A stretch of 17,722 nucleotides of DNA from JAVMKJ01 sp031732875 (GCA_031732875.1 JAVMKL010000241.1:1-17722); one strand, 5' to 3'; numbered from the stretch's first letter, positions 1 to 10,174 are shown. Translations and numbers: made by a program. Notes: a model not told the origin generated them from the sequence alone.

Positions 1-155
1 TGGCTTCTATCTTAAATGGCCCGGCCCCTGGTCTTGACTGAAGGGTCCACTTTAATTTGCCGGATTCGCAACAGCTTAATCGAGTATTATTACCCATTCT
101 TGGCCGCTGCGCGTCGCCAAGATTCAAGCAAACTGCGGAGGGTTCTTAGGACTTC

Positions 156-231
156 CGGACAAAACCTCGTCGCCGACCTACAAGGTCATGATTTTTTCAG
201 GGCGCAGAAGAAAGTTCGGGGGTTTTGTCCG
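156..231. repeat. 11-bp inverted repeat with 54-nt loop
   Basis: CGGACAAAACC at 156-166 is exactly complementary to GGTTTTGTCCG at 221-231. One G-U and one C-G pair can extend the stem inward (167-168 with 219-220). No T-run follows, so a simple terminator is unlikely. It may be the folded 5' part of a long pyrophosphatase leader or a relic of an insertion. The function is unknown. Confidence 0.6.
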
Positions 232-304
232 ATAGTCTTTATGATTGTTAGGAATTCAAAAATTTCCGCTACCCAAGGTGGTTCGGCGAATCTCAGTGGT
301 AAAT

Positions 305-354
305 CCCTGTACATTTTCCCGTGATGGTTCCGGATCACAGGAAAATTCACAGGG
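305..354 (+). promoter_or_regulatory. long imperfect hairpin in the hppA leader
   Basis: Three stacked stems fold on each other: CCCTGT (305-310) with ACAGGG (349-354), ATTTTCC (313-319) with GGAAAAT (340-346), and GTGAT (321-325) with ATCAC (334-338), around an 8-nt loop. That makes 18 pairs with a 2x2 internal loop and one mismatch. The structure ends 11 bases before the Shine-Dalgarno, and a TTTTT run (361-365) starts 6 bases after the stem. An attenuator, a leader structure controlling access to the ribosome site, or a DNA-binding palindrome are all possible. The fold is visible; the role is inference. Confidence 0.55.
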
Positions 355-376
355 GGTATCTTTTTGAGGAATACCG

Positions 377-2881
<2,505 letters not shown>

Positions 2882-3005
2882 CGGTAGTCATTAGACCGCG
2901 TCGCGGCTATGATCGGCCGGAGGCAGAGACTCGCGCTCTCCTTCTGGCCACGATAATAAGGGCAGATCCCGAACCAAGTCGACCCATTGAAGAGGGCCTC
3001 TCATC

Positions 3006-3770
3006 ATGTCCATACATCTATACTTCTCGTTGATTCCGGAAGCGCTGATCGCCTCGATGCTACCGCCCGAGGAGTTCGGGCAGTACTACGCGACGGGACA
3101 CAAGTTCAAGTCGAAGGGGCAGGCTGTTTTCTTCGAAGTCGATCCGACGTACCGGCACGAATATTTCGACATCGACGGGTGTTACGCGCGCTGTGTGACG
3201 AAGTCGAACGGCGCGCCCAAAAACTCCATCTACATCTCGATGTACCGTGTGATGGAGCACCTCACGGTGAGCGCGCTGGGCAAGCTGTACCTGACGACGA
3301 CGATGGGCGCAACGCTGGGCTTGAGCCGCGCCAACGAGTTGCCGACGGTCGAGCCTGAACTGCACATGTACCATGATCTCGCGCCGATCAACAGTCTCGT
3401 GGTGAGCTTGCTCGACCCGGCAGCCTACTATGCCGACGTAACCACTCAGCCCTCCAAGTCCTTCTCTTTTCCCGGAATGTGCTTTGTCGAACTCGAACTG
3501 GGTCCACTCGCGCGCGATCCGGAGAACGGCCAGGAAGGCGATCTGCCGTATCCGTTCATGCAGCACCTGCGCGAAGCGCTGATGGAACTGAAGCCACGCT
3601 CGAAGCAGAACAAGCTGGTCCATCGCGTGCATTCGCTCGAATTCCCGTTCCGGATGGTCAAGAACGGTTTTTTTGCCGGAATCGGTAACGAACTCGTTTA
3701 CTACCCGATGCTCTCACCAGCGGTTCTCAGGAAGGATCACAGCAACTGGTGGCGTTCGGCCAACCTCTAG
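3006..3770 (+). CDS. conserved-looking hypothetical protein, 254 aa
   Basis: I do not recognise this family. The codon use is typical of the window, and AGAGGG lies 9 bases before the ATG, so it is a real gene. The protein is soluble, with no signal peptide or membrane helix. It is rich in Tyr, Met and Phe, with segments such as MSIHLYFSLIPEAL at the start, YISMYRVMEHL (about 76-86) and LYLTTTMGATLGL (about 94-106), and ends NWWRSANL. The middle (about 125-175) reads like alternating strands. It lies 124 bp after hppA on the same strand and could be cotranscribed, but no link to pyrophosphate metabolism can be inferred from sequence. A weak 6-bp hairpin without a T-run follows the stop. Confidence 0.85.
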   Translation: MSIHLYFSLIPEALIASMLPPEEFGQYYATGHKFKSKGQAVFFEVDPTYRHEYFDIDGCYARCVTKSNGAPKNSIYISMYRVMEHLTVSALGKLYLTTTMGATLGLSRANELPTVEPELHMYHDLAPINSLVVSLLDPAAYYADVTTQPSKSFSFPGMCFVELELGPLARDPENGQEGDLPYPFMQHLREALMELKPRSKQNKLVHRVHSLEFPFRMVKNGFFAGIGNELVYYPMLSPAVLRKDHSNWWRSANL

Positions 3771-4076
3771 CGGGGATTATACTCCCCGGTCAAGAATATC
3801 GTGTCATCAGTCAGCCTGAGTTGATGTTTCCAAAAGGAGCCATAATCGATTATTGGGGGTCGTAGGGAAAGCCGTCATAGCGGCACATTGAGGGCCATAC
3901 GGCTGATCGAGGCCCGGTTTTCCGCAGAATGGTCTTTTTGGGTCCGGTCGGCATCCTCGCCGAATCTGACACCCAAGCGGGTTTCCTTACCTCTTCGCGA
4001 AGCTTTCATGTCCACTTCATCCCCTACCCCGCTTGGTACCGGGCACAGCACTATGCATCACGATGCCACCGACAAA

Positions 4077-4323
4077 CCAAAGCACCAGCAATTCTCATTT
4101 TGCTGTAAGTCGTAGGGTGGGTTAGGCGCGCCTTGTGAAAATTCATCCCTGGAACGTCACGGTCGAGGCGCGCCGTAATCCACCGTTGCGCGATCGTTGC
4201 CGGTCTGGTGGGTTACGGCGCACGGAAAGCCCCGTGGTGACCTCAGCATGGGTAGGGGGCGCGCCTAACCCACCCTACGGCGGACGTACCTTTCAGGCCA
4301 AAATGAGAATTGCTGCCAAAGCA
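4077..4323. mobile_element. MITE-like nested inverted-repeat element with 8-bp flanking direct repeat
   Basis: The outer inverted repeat is 16 bp (4086-4101 / 4300-4315, core AATTCTCATTTT). Inside it is a perfect 22-bp inverted repeat (4111-4132 / 4258-4279, starting CGTAGGGTGGGTTAGG). Inside that is a 15-bp pair with one mismatch (4170-4184 / 4207-4221, GGTGGGTTACGGCGC type). The motif GGTGGGTTA therefore occurs four times, in order +, -, +, -. CCAAAGCA occurs at 4077-4084 and again at 4316-4323, directly at the right end and one base from the left end, as expected for a target duplication. There is no coding capacity. GTGGGTTA-type palindromic repeats are common in proteobacterial intergenic DNA. 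The mobile origin is inferred. Confidence 0.65.
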
Positions 4324-4340
4324 TTTGGGGATTTGACATG

Positions 4341-4369
4341 AGGCAGGGCGTTTCGAACCCTGCCTTTTT
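4341..4369 (+). terminator. rho-independent terminator
   Basis: AGGCAGGG (4341-4348) pairs with CCCTGCCT (4358-4365) around a 9-nt loop and is followed by T residues up to 4369. The T-run exists only on the + strand. The nearest + strand gene ends 570 bases upstream (3770). It may end read-through from that gene or an unrecognised RNA in 3780-4340. Confidence 0.7.
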
Positions 4370-4470
4370 CAAAGAGGGGAATGAACGGTCGCTTTTCCGG
4401 AGGGGGACGAGAATCAGGCACCATCACCCGCAACCCTTCCGTCGCCGGCGGAGGGGTGGTTAGCGGGCGC

Positions 4471-5169
4471 TCACGCCGGCTGGCGGGCGAACCAGTCCGC
4501 CAGCTCGTCCAGACCGCCGACCACCACGTCCGGCCCGACCCCCCAGGGGTCGAACACGGCGTCTGGCTGGCGCTTGACCCAGGCGGCGCGCAGGCCAGCG
4601 GCCTTGGCGCCGATTACGTCCCAGGCATTGCTGGACACCAGCCAGGTTTCGCCCGGGGCCCGTCCGGTCCGCCGCGCCAGGTACGCGTAGACCTCCGGGT
4701 CGGGCTTGAAGGTGCGCAGGTCGTCCACGCTGACCACATCCTCCAACAGCGGCAACACGCCGGCGTTGACCAGCAGCGCCCGAATGCTCGCTTCCACGCC
4801 GTTGGAAAATGCCACCCGCTGATGGCCCTGAGCCTTGAGGGCGGCCAGACCGGCGGGAACTTCCGGAAACATCGGCAGGTAGAGATAGGACTCCAACAAG
4901 CGGTCCTGATCGGATTCCGGCAATTCGCAACGCAGGGTCTGCTGGGTAAAGCGCAGAGCCTGGCGGGTGCAGATATCGAAATCGACATAGCGGCGCATCA
5001 GACCGCGCCGGAACGAATACTCCAGTTGCTTGGTCCGCCACAGATGGGCGAACTGGACCGCCTGCTCGCCGACCAGCGCCTGCAACGGCTCGGCCAGCGC
5101 CAACGGGTCTACCAGCGTGCCATACACATCGAACCCTAAGGCGTAAGTCTTTTCCACGTTCAACTCCAT
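4471..5169 (-). CDS. haloacid dehalogenase, type II (L-2-haloacid dehalogenase family)
   Basis: HAD-superfamily hydrolase of the (S)-2-haloacid dehalogenase type, which hydrolyses 2-haloacids to 2-hydroxyacids through an aspartyl ester (EC 3.8.1.2). The protein is 232 residues, the normal length. The family residues are visible: nucleophile Asp14 in FDVYGTLVD, Arg45 in LWRTKQLEYS, Ser122-Asn123 in FSNG, Lys155 in FKPDPEVY, and Ser179/Asn181/Asp184 in SSNAWD. These match the known catalytic set at a constant offset of four residues. The frame stays open 59 codons upstream, but MELNVEKTYALGFD is the family-like start and has GAGG eight bases before it. Natural substrate unknown; many homologues act on ordinary metabolites. 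It is the last gene of the - strand run, 79 bp after the DUF423 gene. Confidence 0.9.
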   Translation of the reverse strand: MELNVEKTYALGFDVYGTLVDPLALAEPLQALVGEQAVQFAHLWRTKQLEYSFRRGLMRRYVDFDICTRQALRFTQQTLRCELPESDQDRLLESYLYLPMFPEVPAGLAALKAQGHQRVAFSNGVEASIRALLVNAGVLPLLEDVVSVDDLRTFKPDPEVYAYLARRTGRAPGETWLVSSNAWDVIGAKAAGLRAAWVKRQPDAVFDPWGVGPDVVVGGLDELADWFARQPA

Positions 5170-5248
5170 GTCATCCTCGTTCGCATTCTTGCTGAATCGT
5201 CGCCGGACCCGCCCGACCGTCGCGCGTGCCGGACCGGCATCGTCAACC

Positions 5249-5632
5249 TCAATTGGTGCGCGCGACCACGATGGCCAGCAGCAGCCAGGCCGCCATGAAA
5301 GCCGCGCCGCCGAAGGGGGTGACGGCACCCAGCCAGCGGGCACCACTCAGGCTCAGCACATACAGGCTGCCCGAAAACAGCACCAAACCGGCGACCATCA
5401 AGATACCGGCCCAGCGCGGGAGCACCGCTTCCGGAAGGTGCAGCGCCAGCAGACCGACCACCAGCAACCCCAGGGCATGATAGATATGATAGTGCACGGC
5501 AGTTTCATAAATGGCCATCAGATCGGGCGCCAGCGTTTTTTTCAGCGCATGGGCGCCGAACGCGCCCATCGCCACCGCCAGCAGCATTCCGAGACCGCCC
5601 AGGACCAGAAAGATTTTCGCCCAAATAGACAT
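5249..5632 (-). CDS. DUF423 family small inner-membrane protein
   Basis: Protein of 127 residues with four predicted membrane helices (about 5-28, 45-65, 72-93, 100-123). It carries the family hallmark GAFGAHALKKTL after the first helix and YHIYHALGLL before or within the second. It belongs to the DUF423 (YgdD-like) family of bacterial inner-membrane proteins, whose biochemical role is unknown. AAGGAG lies six bases before the ATG. It starts 38 bp after the exonuclease stop codon and is probably cotranscribed with it. Confidence 0.88.
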   Translation of the reverse strand: MSIWAKIFLVLGGLGMLLAVAMGAFGAHALKKTLAPDLMAIYETAVHYHIYHALGLLVVGLLALHLPEAVLPRWAGILMVAGLVLFSGSLYVLSLSGARWLGAVTPFGGAAFMAAWLLLAIVVARTN

Positions 5633-5670
5633 GGACGCTCCTTAATGCCATCCAGGAAATGCGGCACGGT

Positions 5671-6504
5671 TCACGGCAACACATCCTCGCTGCGCAAATG
5701 CGACTCCGGCGGTTGCGGTCCCGACTCGCCGAGAGGCTCGGGCACGAATAGGGGACACGGTTGGGTGCTGGCCTGCCAGAGATCGACGAACTCGCCCCAG
5801 TGCGGATTTTGTTGCCGTCCGGCTTCCAGGTAATCCAGCAGGTTCCGGATGCTGGCGTTGTGGCCGCGGGCGGTGGCGCGGGTGCTGAAAAAGGCCCAGC
5901 GCAAATAGAGCAGGTAGGTATTGAGCACGTCGCTCTCGCAGTAGCGGTCGATGGCGGCAAAATCGCCGGCGGCCGCCTGATCGGCGACGTTCCCGCCGTG
6001 GCCGTTCCACTTGCCCGGCAGGCCCAGAGCCCGCGCTGCCTCGTCCAACCCCAACCGGGGCGAGGCGCCGAAATCGCACAGGGCGTCCATCAGATCGCAG
6101 TGCCAATTGGTTTCATAGCGATAATCGTAACCGAAACGGGGATCGGTACGATGCCAGTTGAAGGCGGTCAGGCCATGCACCAGCGAGCGCTGCTTGAGCA
6201 CGGCGACATCGAAGCCGCGGCCATTCCAGGTCACCAGCCGGGGTTTCTGCCGGTCCACCATGTTCCAGAATCCCGCCAACAACTCCCGCTCGCCGCGGCT
6301 GGCGATGCTGGCCGCGCCCAGCCTGCGGATCGTGTAGCGCTCCGCCTGCCCGTCGTGCTCGATCCGGGCCAGCAGGAACCCCAGGGTGACGATCTCGTGC
6401 TGGATCGGCTTGGGAAAGCTCTCCGGGTCCCGATCCTCGGGCAGCACGGCCATATCGGGACGGGTTTCGAGGTCGACGACCAGCAGGTTGAGGGGAGTAG
6501 CCAT
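5671..6504 (-). CDS. predicted 3'-5' exonuclease, PolB-type DnaQ-fold
   Basis: Stand-alone exonuclease domain related to the proofreading domain of family B DNA polymerases (DNA_pol_B_exo2 type), 277 residues. Exo motifs: I VVDLETRP (Asp11, Glu13), II VTWNGRGFDVAVL (Asp99), III YCESD (Tyr188, Asp192). These acidic residues would bind two catalytic metal ions. The last 80 residues contain no further known domain. It probably trims single-stranded DNA or RNA ends in the cytoplasm; the substrate is not known. The Shine-Dalgarno is weak (GGAAC before the ATG). It starts 75 bp after the pmbA stop codon, in the same direction. Confidence 0.87.
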   Translation of the reverse strand: MATPLNLLVVDLETRPDMAVLPEDRDPESFPKPIQHEIVTLGFLLARIEHDGQAERYTIRRLGAASIASRGERELLAGFWNMVDRQKPRLVTWNGRGFDVAVLKQRSLVHGLTAFNWHRTDPRFGYDYRYETNWHCDLMDALCDFGASPRLGLDEAARALGLPGKWNGHGGNVADQAAAGDFAAIDRYCESDVLNTYLLYLRWAFFSTRATARGHNASIRNLLDYLEAGRQQNPHWGEFVDLWQASTQPCPLFVPEPLGESGPQPPESHLRSEDVLP

Positions 6505-6579
6505 CGGATGCGCGGTTCCATGTGGTGTTGATAAAGCCGCCAGGTACAGTGCCCGTGACCGGCGGGCTGTAAATCGATA

Positions 6580-7935
6580 TCACTCCCCCGCCACCGTCAT
6601 CCGCTCCAGCAGCAGCGAGCCGCAGCGGATGCCGCCGCGCGCATCGACGTCGTTGCCCACCGCGACGATGCCCTCGAACATCTCGGCGAGATGGCCGGCG
6701 ATGGTGATCTCCTGGACCGGATACTGAATCTCGCCCTGCTCCACCCAGAACCCGGCCGCCCCGCGCGAGTAATCGCCGGTCACCAGGTTGATGCCGTGAC
6801 CCAGCAGCTCGGTCACCCACAGCCCGGTATCCAGTTGCCGCAACAATTCGTCGTGGCCGAGTGGACCGGGCTCGACGATCAGGTTATGGGTACCGCCGGC
6901 ATTGCCCGTCGTCTCCATCCCCAGGCGGCGGGCCGAGTAGCTGTCCAGCACGTAACCCCGCAACACGCCATCGCCGACGACATCGCGGTCGGCGGTGGCC
7001 ACGCCCTCGCCGTCGAACGGCGCGCTGGCCAATGCGCCGGGGAGGTGCGGTCGCTCGCGGATCGTCACGAACTTCGGGAAAACCCCCGTGCCCAGACGAT
7101 CCAGCAGGAACGACGCCTTGCGGTACAGCGCGCCGCCGCGAATGGCGGCGACGAAGTGGCCGATCAGCCCACGCGCCAGTTCCGGCGCGAACAGCACCGG
7201 CGCCTGCCGGGTTCCCAGCCGGCGGCTGCCCAGTCGTCGCAGCGCCCGTCGCGCGGCCTGTTGCCCGACCGCGACCGGCGCTTCCAACTCCGCGCGGTCG
7301 CGCGCCACCGCGTACCAATGGTTGCGTTGCATCCCGCGGTCATCCCGGGCGATCACCGAGCAACTGATGGAATGGCGGCTGGTCGGGTACCCGCCGCAAA
7401 AACCGTGCGAGTTGCCGTACACGACCAGACCAGTTTGGGTGGAGACGCCGCCGCCCTCGGAATTGCGGATGCGCGGATCCATCGCGAGCGCCGCTGCCTC
7501 GCACTGGCGGGCCAGTTCGATGCCCTCCTCGGCGGACAGCGACCAGGGATGATAAAGATCGAGATCGGGAATTTCCCGCGCCAGCCGGTCGGGATCGGCC
7601 AGGCCAGCACAGGGATCGGCGGCGGTATGCCGGGCGATGGCGCAGGCGCTTTGCACGGTGTCGCGAATCGCCTCCGGCCGCCAGTCGGCGGTGCTGGCCG
7701 AACCGCGGCTCTGGCCGAAATAGACGGTAACCCCCAAGCCGCGCTGGCGGTGGTGCTCCAGCTTTTCGACTTCGCCCAGGCGGACGGTGACCGACAGGGC
7801 GCTGTCGAAACTGACCGCGGTTTCGGCGGCGGTGGCACCCCGGGCGCACGCCTCGGCAAGGATATCGGCGACCAGGGCTTCCAATCGTTCGCGCGCCGGC
7901 AGCGGCGCGATGGTACGGGCGATGGCTTCGGACAT
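6580..7935 (-). CDS. pmbA: metalloprotease subunit PmbA/TldE
   Basis: TldE-type partner of the TldD/TldE heterodimeric protease, which degrades unfolded peptides and matures some ribosomally made peptides (microcin B17 leader removal in E. coli) and helps remove CcdA. It is 451 residues, the family length. Conserved stretches: an N-terminal VEKLEHHRQRGLGVTVYFGQSRGSAS-like block (about 56-80), SEGGGVSTQTGLVVYGNSHGF (about 158-178), YVLDSYSARRLGMETTGNAGG (about 330-350), and the C-terminal VGNDVD near 430. TldE lacks the zinc motif, as expected. The start follows directly on a run of 7-bp repeats and has no recognisable Shine-Dalgarno, so translation may rely on coupling to tldD, whose stop is 52 bases upstream. 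Confidence 0.95.
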   Translation of the reverse strand: MSEAIARTIAPLPARERLEALVADILAEACARGATAAETAVSFDSALSVTVRLGEVEKLEHHRQRGLGVTVYFGQSRGSASTADWRPEAIRDTVQSACAIARHTAADPCAGLADPDRLAREIPDLDLYHPWSLSAEEGIELARQCEAAALAMDPRIRNSEGGGVSTQTGLVVYGNSHGFCGGYPTSRHSISCSVIARDDRGMQRNHWYAVARDRAELEAPVAVGQQAARRALRRLGSRRLGTRQAPVLFAPELARGLIGHFVAAIRGGALYRKASFLLDRLGTGVFPKFVTIRERPHLPGALASAPFDGEGVATADRDVVGDGVLRGYVLDSYSARRLGMETTGNAGGTHNLIVEPGPLGHDELLRQLDTGLWVTELLGHGINLVTGDYSRGAAGFWVEQGEIQYPVQEITIAGHLAEMFEGIVAVGNDVDARGGIRCGSLLLERMTVAGE

Positions 7936-7991
7936 GGGTCGAGGGTCAGGAGTCAGGAATCGGGTATCAGGGGTCGGGTACCAGGCATCAG
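7936..7991. repeat. eight degenerate 7-bp tandem repeats filling the tldD-pmbA gap
   Basis: On the + strand the gap reads as eight consecutive heptamers: GGGTCGA GGGTCAG GAGTCAG GAATCGG GTATCAG GGGTCGG GTACCAG GCATCAG. The rough consensus is GNRTCRG. The array begins at the base next to the pmbA start codon and runs into the tldD stop codon (TGA, 7988-7990). It replaces the position where a ribosome site for pmbA would be expected. Confidence 0.75.
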
Positions 7992-9433
7992 GCTTGCGTC
8001 CCGCCCACGGTCAGCGCCTCGATCCGCAAGGTCGGCTGGCCGACGCCGACCGGCACGCTCTGGCCGTCCTTGCCGCAGGTACCGACTCCGGCATCGAGTT
8101 TCAGATCGTTGCCGACCATGGAGACTTTGGTCAACACGTCCGGACCGTTACCGATCAGAGTAGCACCCTTGACCGGACGGGTGACGCGGCCATTTTCGAT
8201 CAAATAAGCCTCGCTGGCGGAAAACACGAACTTGCCGGAGGTAATATCCACCTGGCCGCCGCCGAAATTGACCGCGTACAGCCCCCGCTCCACCGAGGCG
8301 ATGATGTCGGCCGGATCGTACTCGCCCGGCAGCAGGTAGGTGTTGGTCATGCGCGGCAGCGGCGAATGGGCGTAGGATTCGCGGCGGCCATTGCCGGTCG
8401 AAGCGGTTTTCATCAGTCGGGCGTTGAGCTTGTCCTGCAGATAACCCTTGAGCACGCCACGTTCGATCAAGGTCGTGCATTGGGTCGGCGTACCCTCGTC
8501 GTCGATGTTGAGCGAGCCGCGCCGATTGGCCAGCGTGCCGTCGTCCACCACCGTACAGAGCGGCGATGCCACCCGTTCGCCAACCCGGCCGCTGAAGGCC
8601 GAAGTACCCTTGCGGTTGAAATCGCCCTCCAGGCCGTGGCCGATGGCCTCGTGCAACAGGATGCCCGGCCAACCCGGTCCCAGCACCACGGTCATCGTCC
8701 CCGCCGGCGCGGGGACGGCTTCCAGATTGATCAGGGCCTGTCGCACCGCTTCCCGCGCATAACCGAGGGCGCGGTCCTCGTCGAGGAACCAGCCGTAGCC
8801 AATTCGCCCACCGCCGCCACTGCTGCCCTGCTCGCGGCGGCCCCCATGCTCGACGATCACCGTCACGCCGAGCCGCACCAGCGGCCGCACGTCGCCGGCC
8901 AGGGTACCGTCGCTGCCGGCCACCAGGATCGTGTCCTGGGTAGCGGCCAGGCCGACCATCACTTGAGTGACTCGTGGATCCTGGCGGCGGGCCTCGGCAT
9001 CCACCCTTTCCAGCAGTTGCACCTTGGCTTCGGCCGACAGGGTGTCCAGCGGGTCGATGGGTTCATAAAGCATGGGACGTGGGGCGGTCTGCCAGATCTG
9101 AAGCCGGCTCTCGCCACCGCGACGGGCGATGGCGCGGGCGGCGGTCGCCGCCTCCAGCAGGGCCGGCATCACGATCTCGTCGGAATAGGCGAACCCGGTC
9201 TTCTCGCCGCTCACCGCCCGGACCCCGACACCCTGCTGGATGGCGTGGCTGGCCTGTTTGACCCGACCGTCCTCCAGACTCCAGGATTCGGCTCGGCGCG
9301 ACTGAAAATACAGATCGCCACCGTCGACGGCGTGGCCCAACAGGCAGGCCAGCGTCCGGTGCAGATCGTCCTCGCCGAGACCGGCGGGAGCCAACAGTTG
9401 ATGGCGGGCAAAGGCAAGCGTATCGGTATTCAT
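7988..9433 (-). CDS. tldD: metalloprotease TldD (catalytic subunit)
   Basis: Zinc-containing subunit of the TldD/TldE protease. It has 481 residues from MNTDTLAF. The zinc motif HEAIGH is at 261-266 and Cys lies in GTCGKDGQ near the C-terminus; these correspond to His262, His266 and Cys454 in the E. coli enzyme. GAGGT lies six bases before the chosen ATG; an open frame 12 codons longer has no ribosome site. It acts in the cytoplasm as a heterodimer with PmbA, encoded 52 bp downstream. It lies 78 bp after purN. No peptide-precursor gene is visible nearby, so the housekeeping role is more likely than dedicated RiPP maturation. Confidence 0.96.
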   Translation of the reverse strand: MNTDTLAFARHQLLAPAGLGEDDLHRTLACLLGHAVDGGDLYFQSRRAESWSLEDGRVKQASHAIQQGVGVRAVSGEKTGFAYSDEIVMPALLEAATAARAIARRGGESRLQIWQTAPRPMLYEPIDPLDTLSAEAKVQLLERVDAEARRQDPRVTQVMVGLAATQDTILVAGSDGTLAGDVRPLVRLGVTVIVEHGGRREQGSSGGGGRIGYGWFLDEDRALGYAREAVRQALINLEAVPAPAGTMTVVLGPGWPGILLHEAIGHGLEGDFNRKGTSAFSGRVGERVASPLCTVVDDGTLANRRGSLNIDDEGTPTQCTTLIERGVLKGYLQDKLNARLMKTASTGNGRRESYAHSPLPRMTNTYLLPGEYDPADIIASVERGLYAVNFGGGQVDITSGKFVFSASEAYLIENGRVTRPVKGATLIGNGPDVLTKVSMVGNDLKLDAGVGTCGKDGQSVPVGVGQPTLRIEALTVGGTQA

Positions 9434-9511
9434 GGTCGACCTCGTTCGATCATCCGGCAGTTGCTCCATTCAAAACCACCCACATATAGCCCGCGCGCAA
9501 GTCCCGATCTC

Positions 9512-10174
9512 CTAACCGGCGTAATCCTCCAGCCTCAGGGGTACCGCCAGCGGCTGGCCGTCAAACCATACCTGCTCTCCATCCAGTCGCAGCCGTCCCT
9601 CCGCGAACCAACGAATCGCCAGCGGATACAGCCGGTATTCGCGTTCCAGCACCCGCGCCGCCAGCGTATCGGGATCGTCGCCCGGGCGCACCGGTACCCG
9701 CGCCTGCACGATGACCGGCCCCCCGTCCAGTTCGGCGGTGACGAAGTGGATGCTGGCCCCGTGCTCGGTTTCCCCGGCGGCAATCGCGCGTTCGTGGGTG
9801 TGCAGTCCGCGGAACTTGGGCAGCAGCGACGGATGGATATTGAATATTCGCCCTCGGTAATGTTCGGTGAAACCGGGAGTCAGCACCCGCATGAACCCTG
9901 CCAGCGCCACCAGATCCGGCTGGTATCCGTCGATCAGCTCGATCAGGGCGGCTTCGAACCCGGGCCGGTCGGCGAACGGCTTGTGATCCAATTCCAGCGC
10001 CGGAACGCCGGCCTGTCGCGCCCGCTCCAGGCCGTGAACGCCGGGCCGATTGCTGATCACCGCTGCCACCTCGACCGGCAGTTCGCCGCTTGCCGCTCGA
10101 TCGAGAATCGCCTGCAAGTTGCTGCCGCGGCCGGAAATCAACACCACCAGCCGAATTTTCCCAACCGCGCTCAC
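9512..10174 (-). CDS. purN: phosphoribosylglycinamide formyltransferase PurN
   Basis: GAR transformylase, the third step of de novo purine synthesis: transfers formyl from 10-formyl-THF to GAR (EC 2.1.2.2). The protein is 220 residues. Phosphate-binding loop SGRGSNLQA (14-22). Catalytic Asn112 and His114 in FNIHPSLLP and Asp150 in TAELDGGP, matching E. coli Asn106/His108/Asp144. The start is GTG (10174-10172), overlapping the purM stop as GTGA, a classic translational coupling, as in the purM-purN operons of gammaproteobacteria. Confidence 0.97.
   Translation of the reverse strand: MSAVGKIRLVVLISGRGSNLQAILDRAASGELPVEVAAVISNRPGVHGLERARQAGVPALELDHKPFADRPGFEAALIELIDGYQPDLVALAGFMRVLTPGFTEHYRGRIFNIHPSLLPKFRGLHTHERAIAAGETEHGASIHFVTAELDGGPVIVQARVPVRPGDDPDTLAARVLEREYRLYPLAIRWFAEGRLRLDGEQVWFDGQPLAVPLRLEDYAG

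Larger units (their letters stand above)
1..376. other. gene-free leader region upstream of hppA
   Basis: I see no convincing gene here. A 102-codon open frame at 16-324 has no Shine-Dalgarno, an atypical composition and no recognisable motif. The stretch is more AT-rich than the genes to its right. It contains an 11-bp inverted repeat (156-166 / 221-231) and a long imperfect hairpin (305-354), both listed separately. The Shine-Dalgarno of the pyrophosphatase gene (GAGGA, 366-370) lies at its right end. Confidence 0.6.
3771..4470. other. 700-base intergenic stretch between convergent genes
   Basis: No supported gene lies here. The short open frames at 3888-4115 and 4135-4341 lack ribosome sites, and the second lies inside the inverted-repeat element. 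Contents: a 12-bp perfect palindrome ATAATCGATTAT at 3842-3853, the nested inverted-repeat element at 4077-4323, a + strand terminator at 4341-4369, and a GC-rich 8-bp stem (4434-4441 / 4449-4456, loop 4442-4448) 14 bases beyond the stop of the - strand dehalogenase gene. That last stem has no U-run. Confidence 0.7.

Noticed and set aside
16..324. 102-codon open frame on the + strand
   Set aside because: No ribosome site, no motif, atypical composition, and it overlaps the inverted repeats of the leader.
3771..3788. Hairpin CGGGGA/TCCCCG right after the 254-residue gene
   Set aside because: Only six base pairs and no T-run, so not called a terminator.
3888..4115. 75-codon open frame on the + strand
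   Set aside because: No ribosome site, non-coding composition, and it ends inside the nested inverted-repeat element.
4341..4369. TTCGAA in a GC stem, resembling a tRNA T-arm
   Set aside because: No acceptor, anticodon or D arm around it; the T-run makes it a terminator.
4381..5139. 252-codon open frame on the + strand
   Set aside because: Mirror image of the haloacid dehalogenase gene, which has all catalytic residues on the - strand.
7988..9433. tldD-pmbA as part of a peptide-antibiotic (RiPP) cluster
   Set aside because: No precursor peptide, modification enzyme or exporter gene nearby; neighbours are purine synthesis and housekeeping genes.
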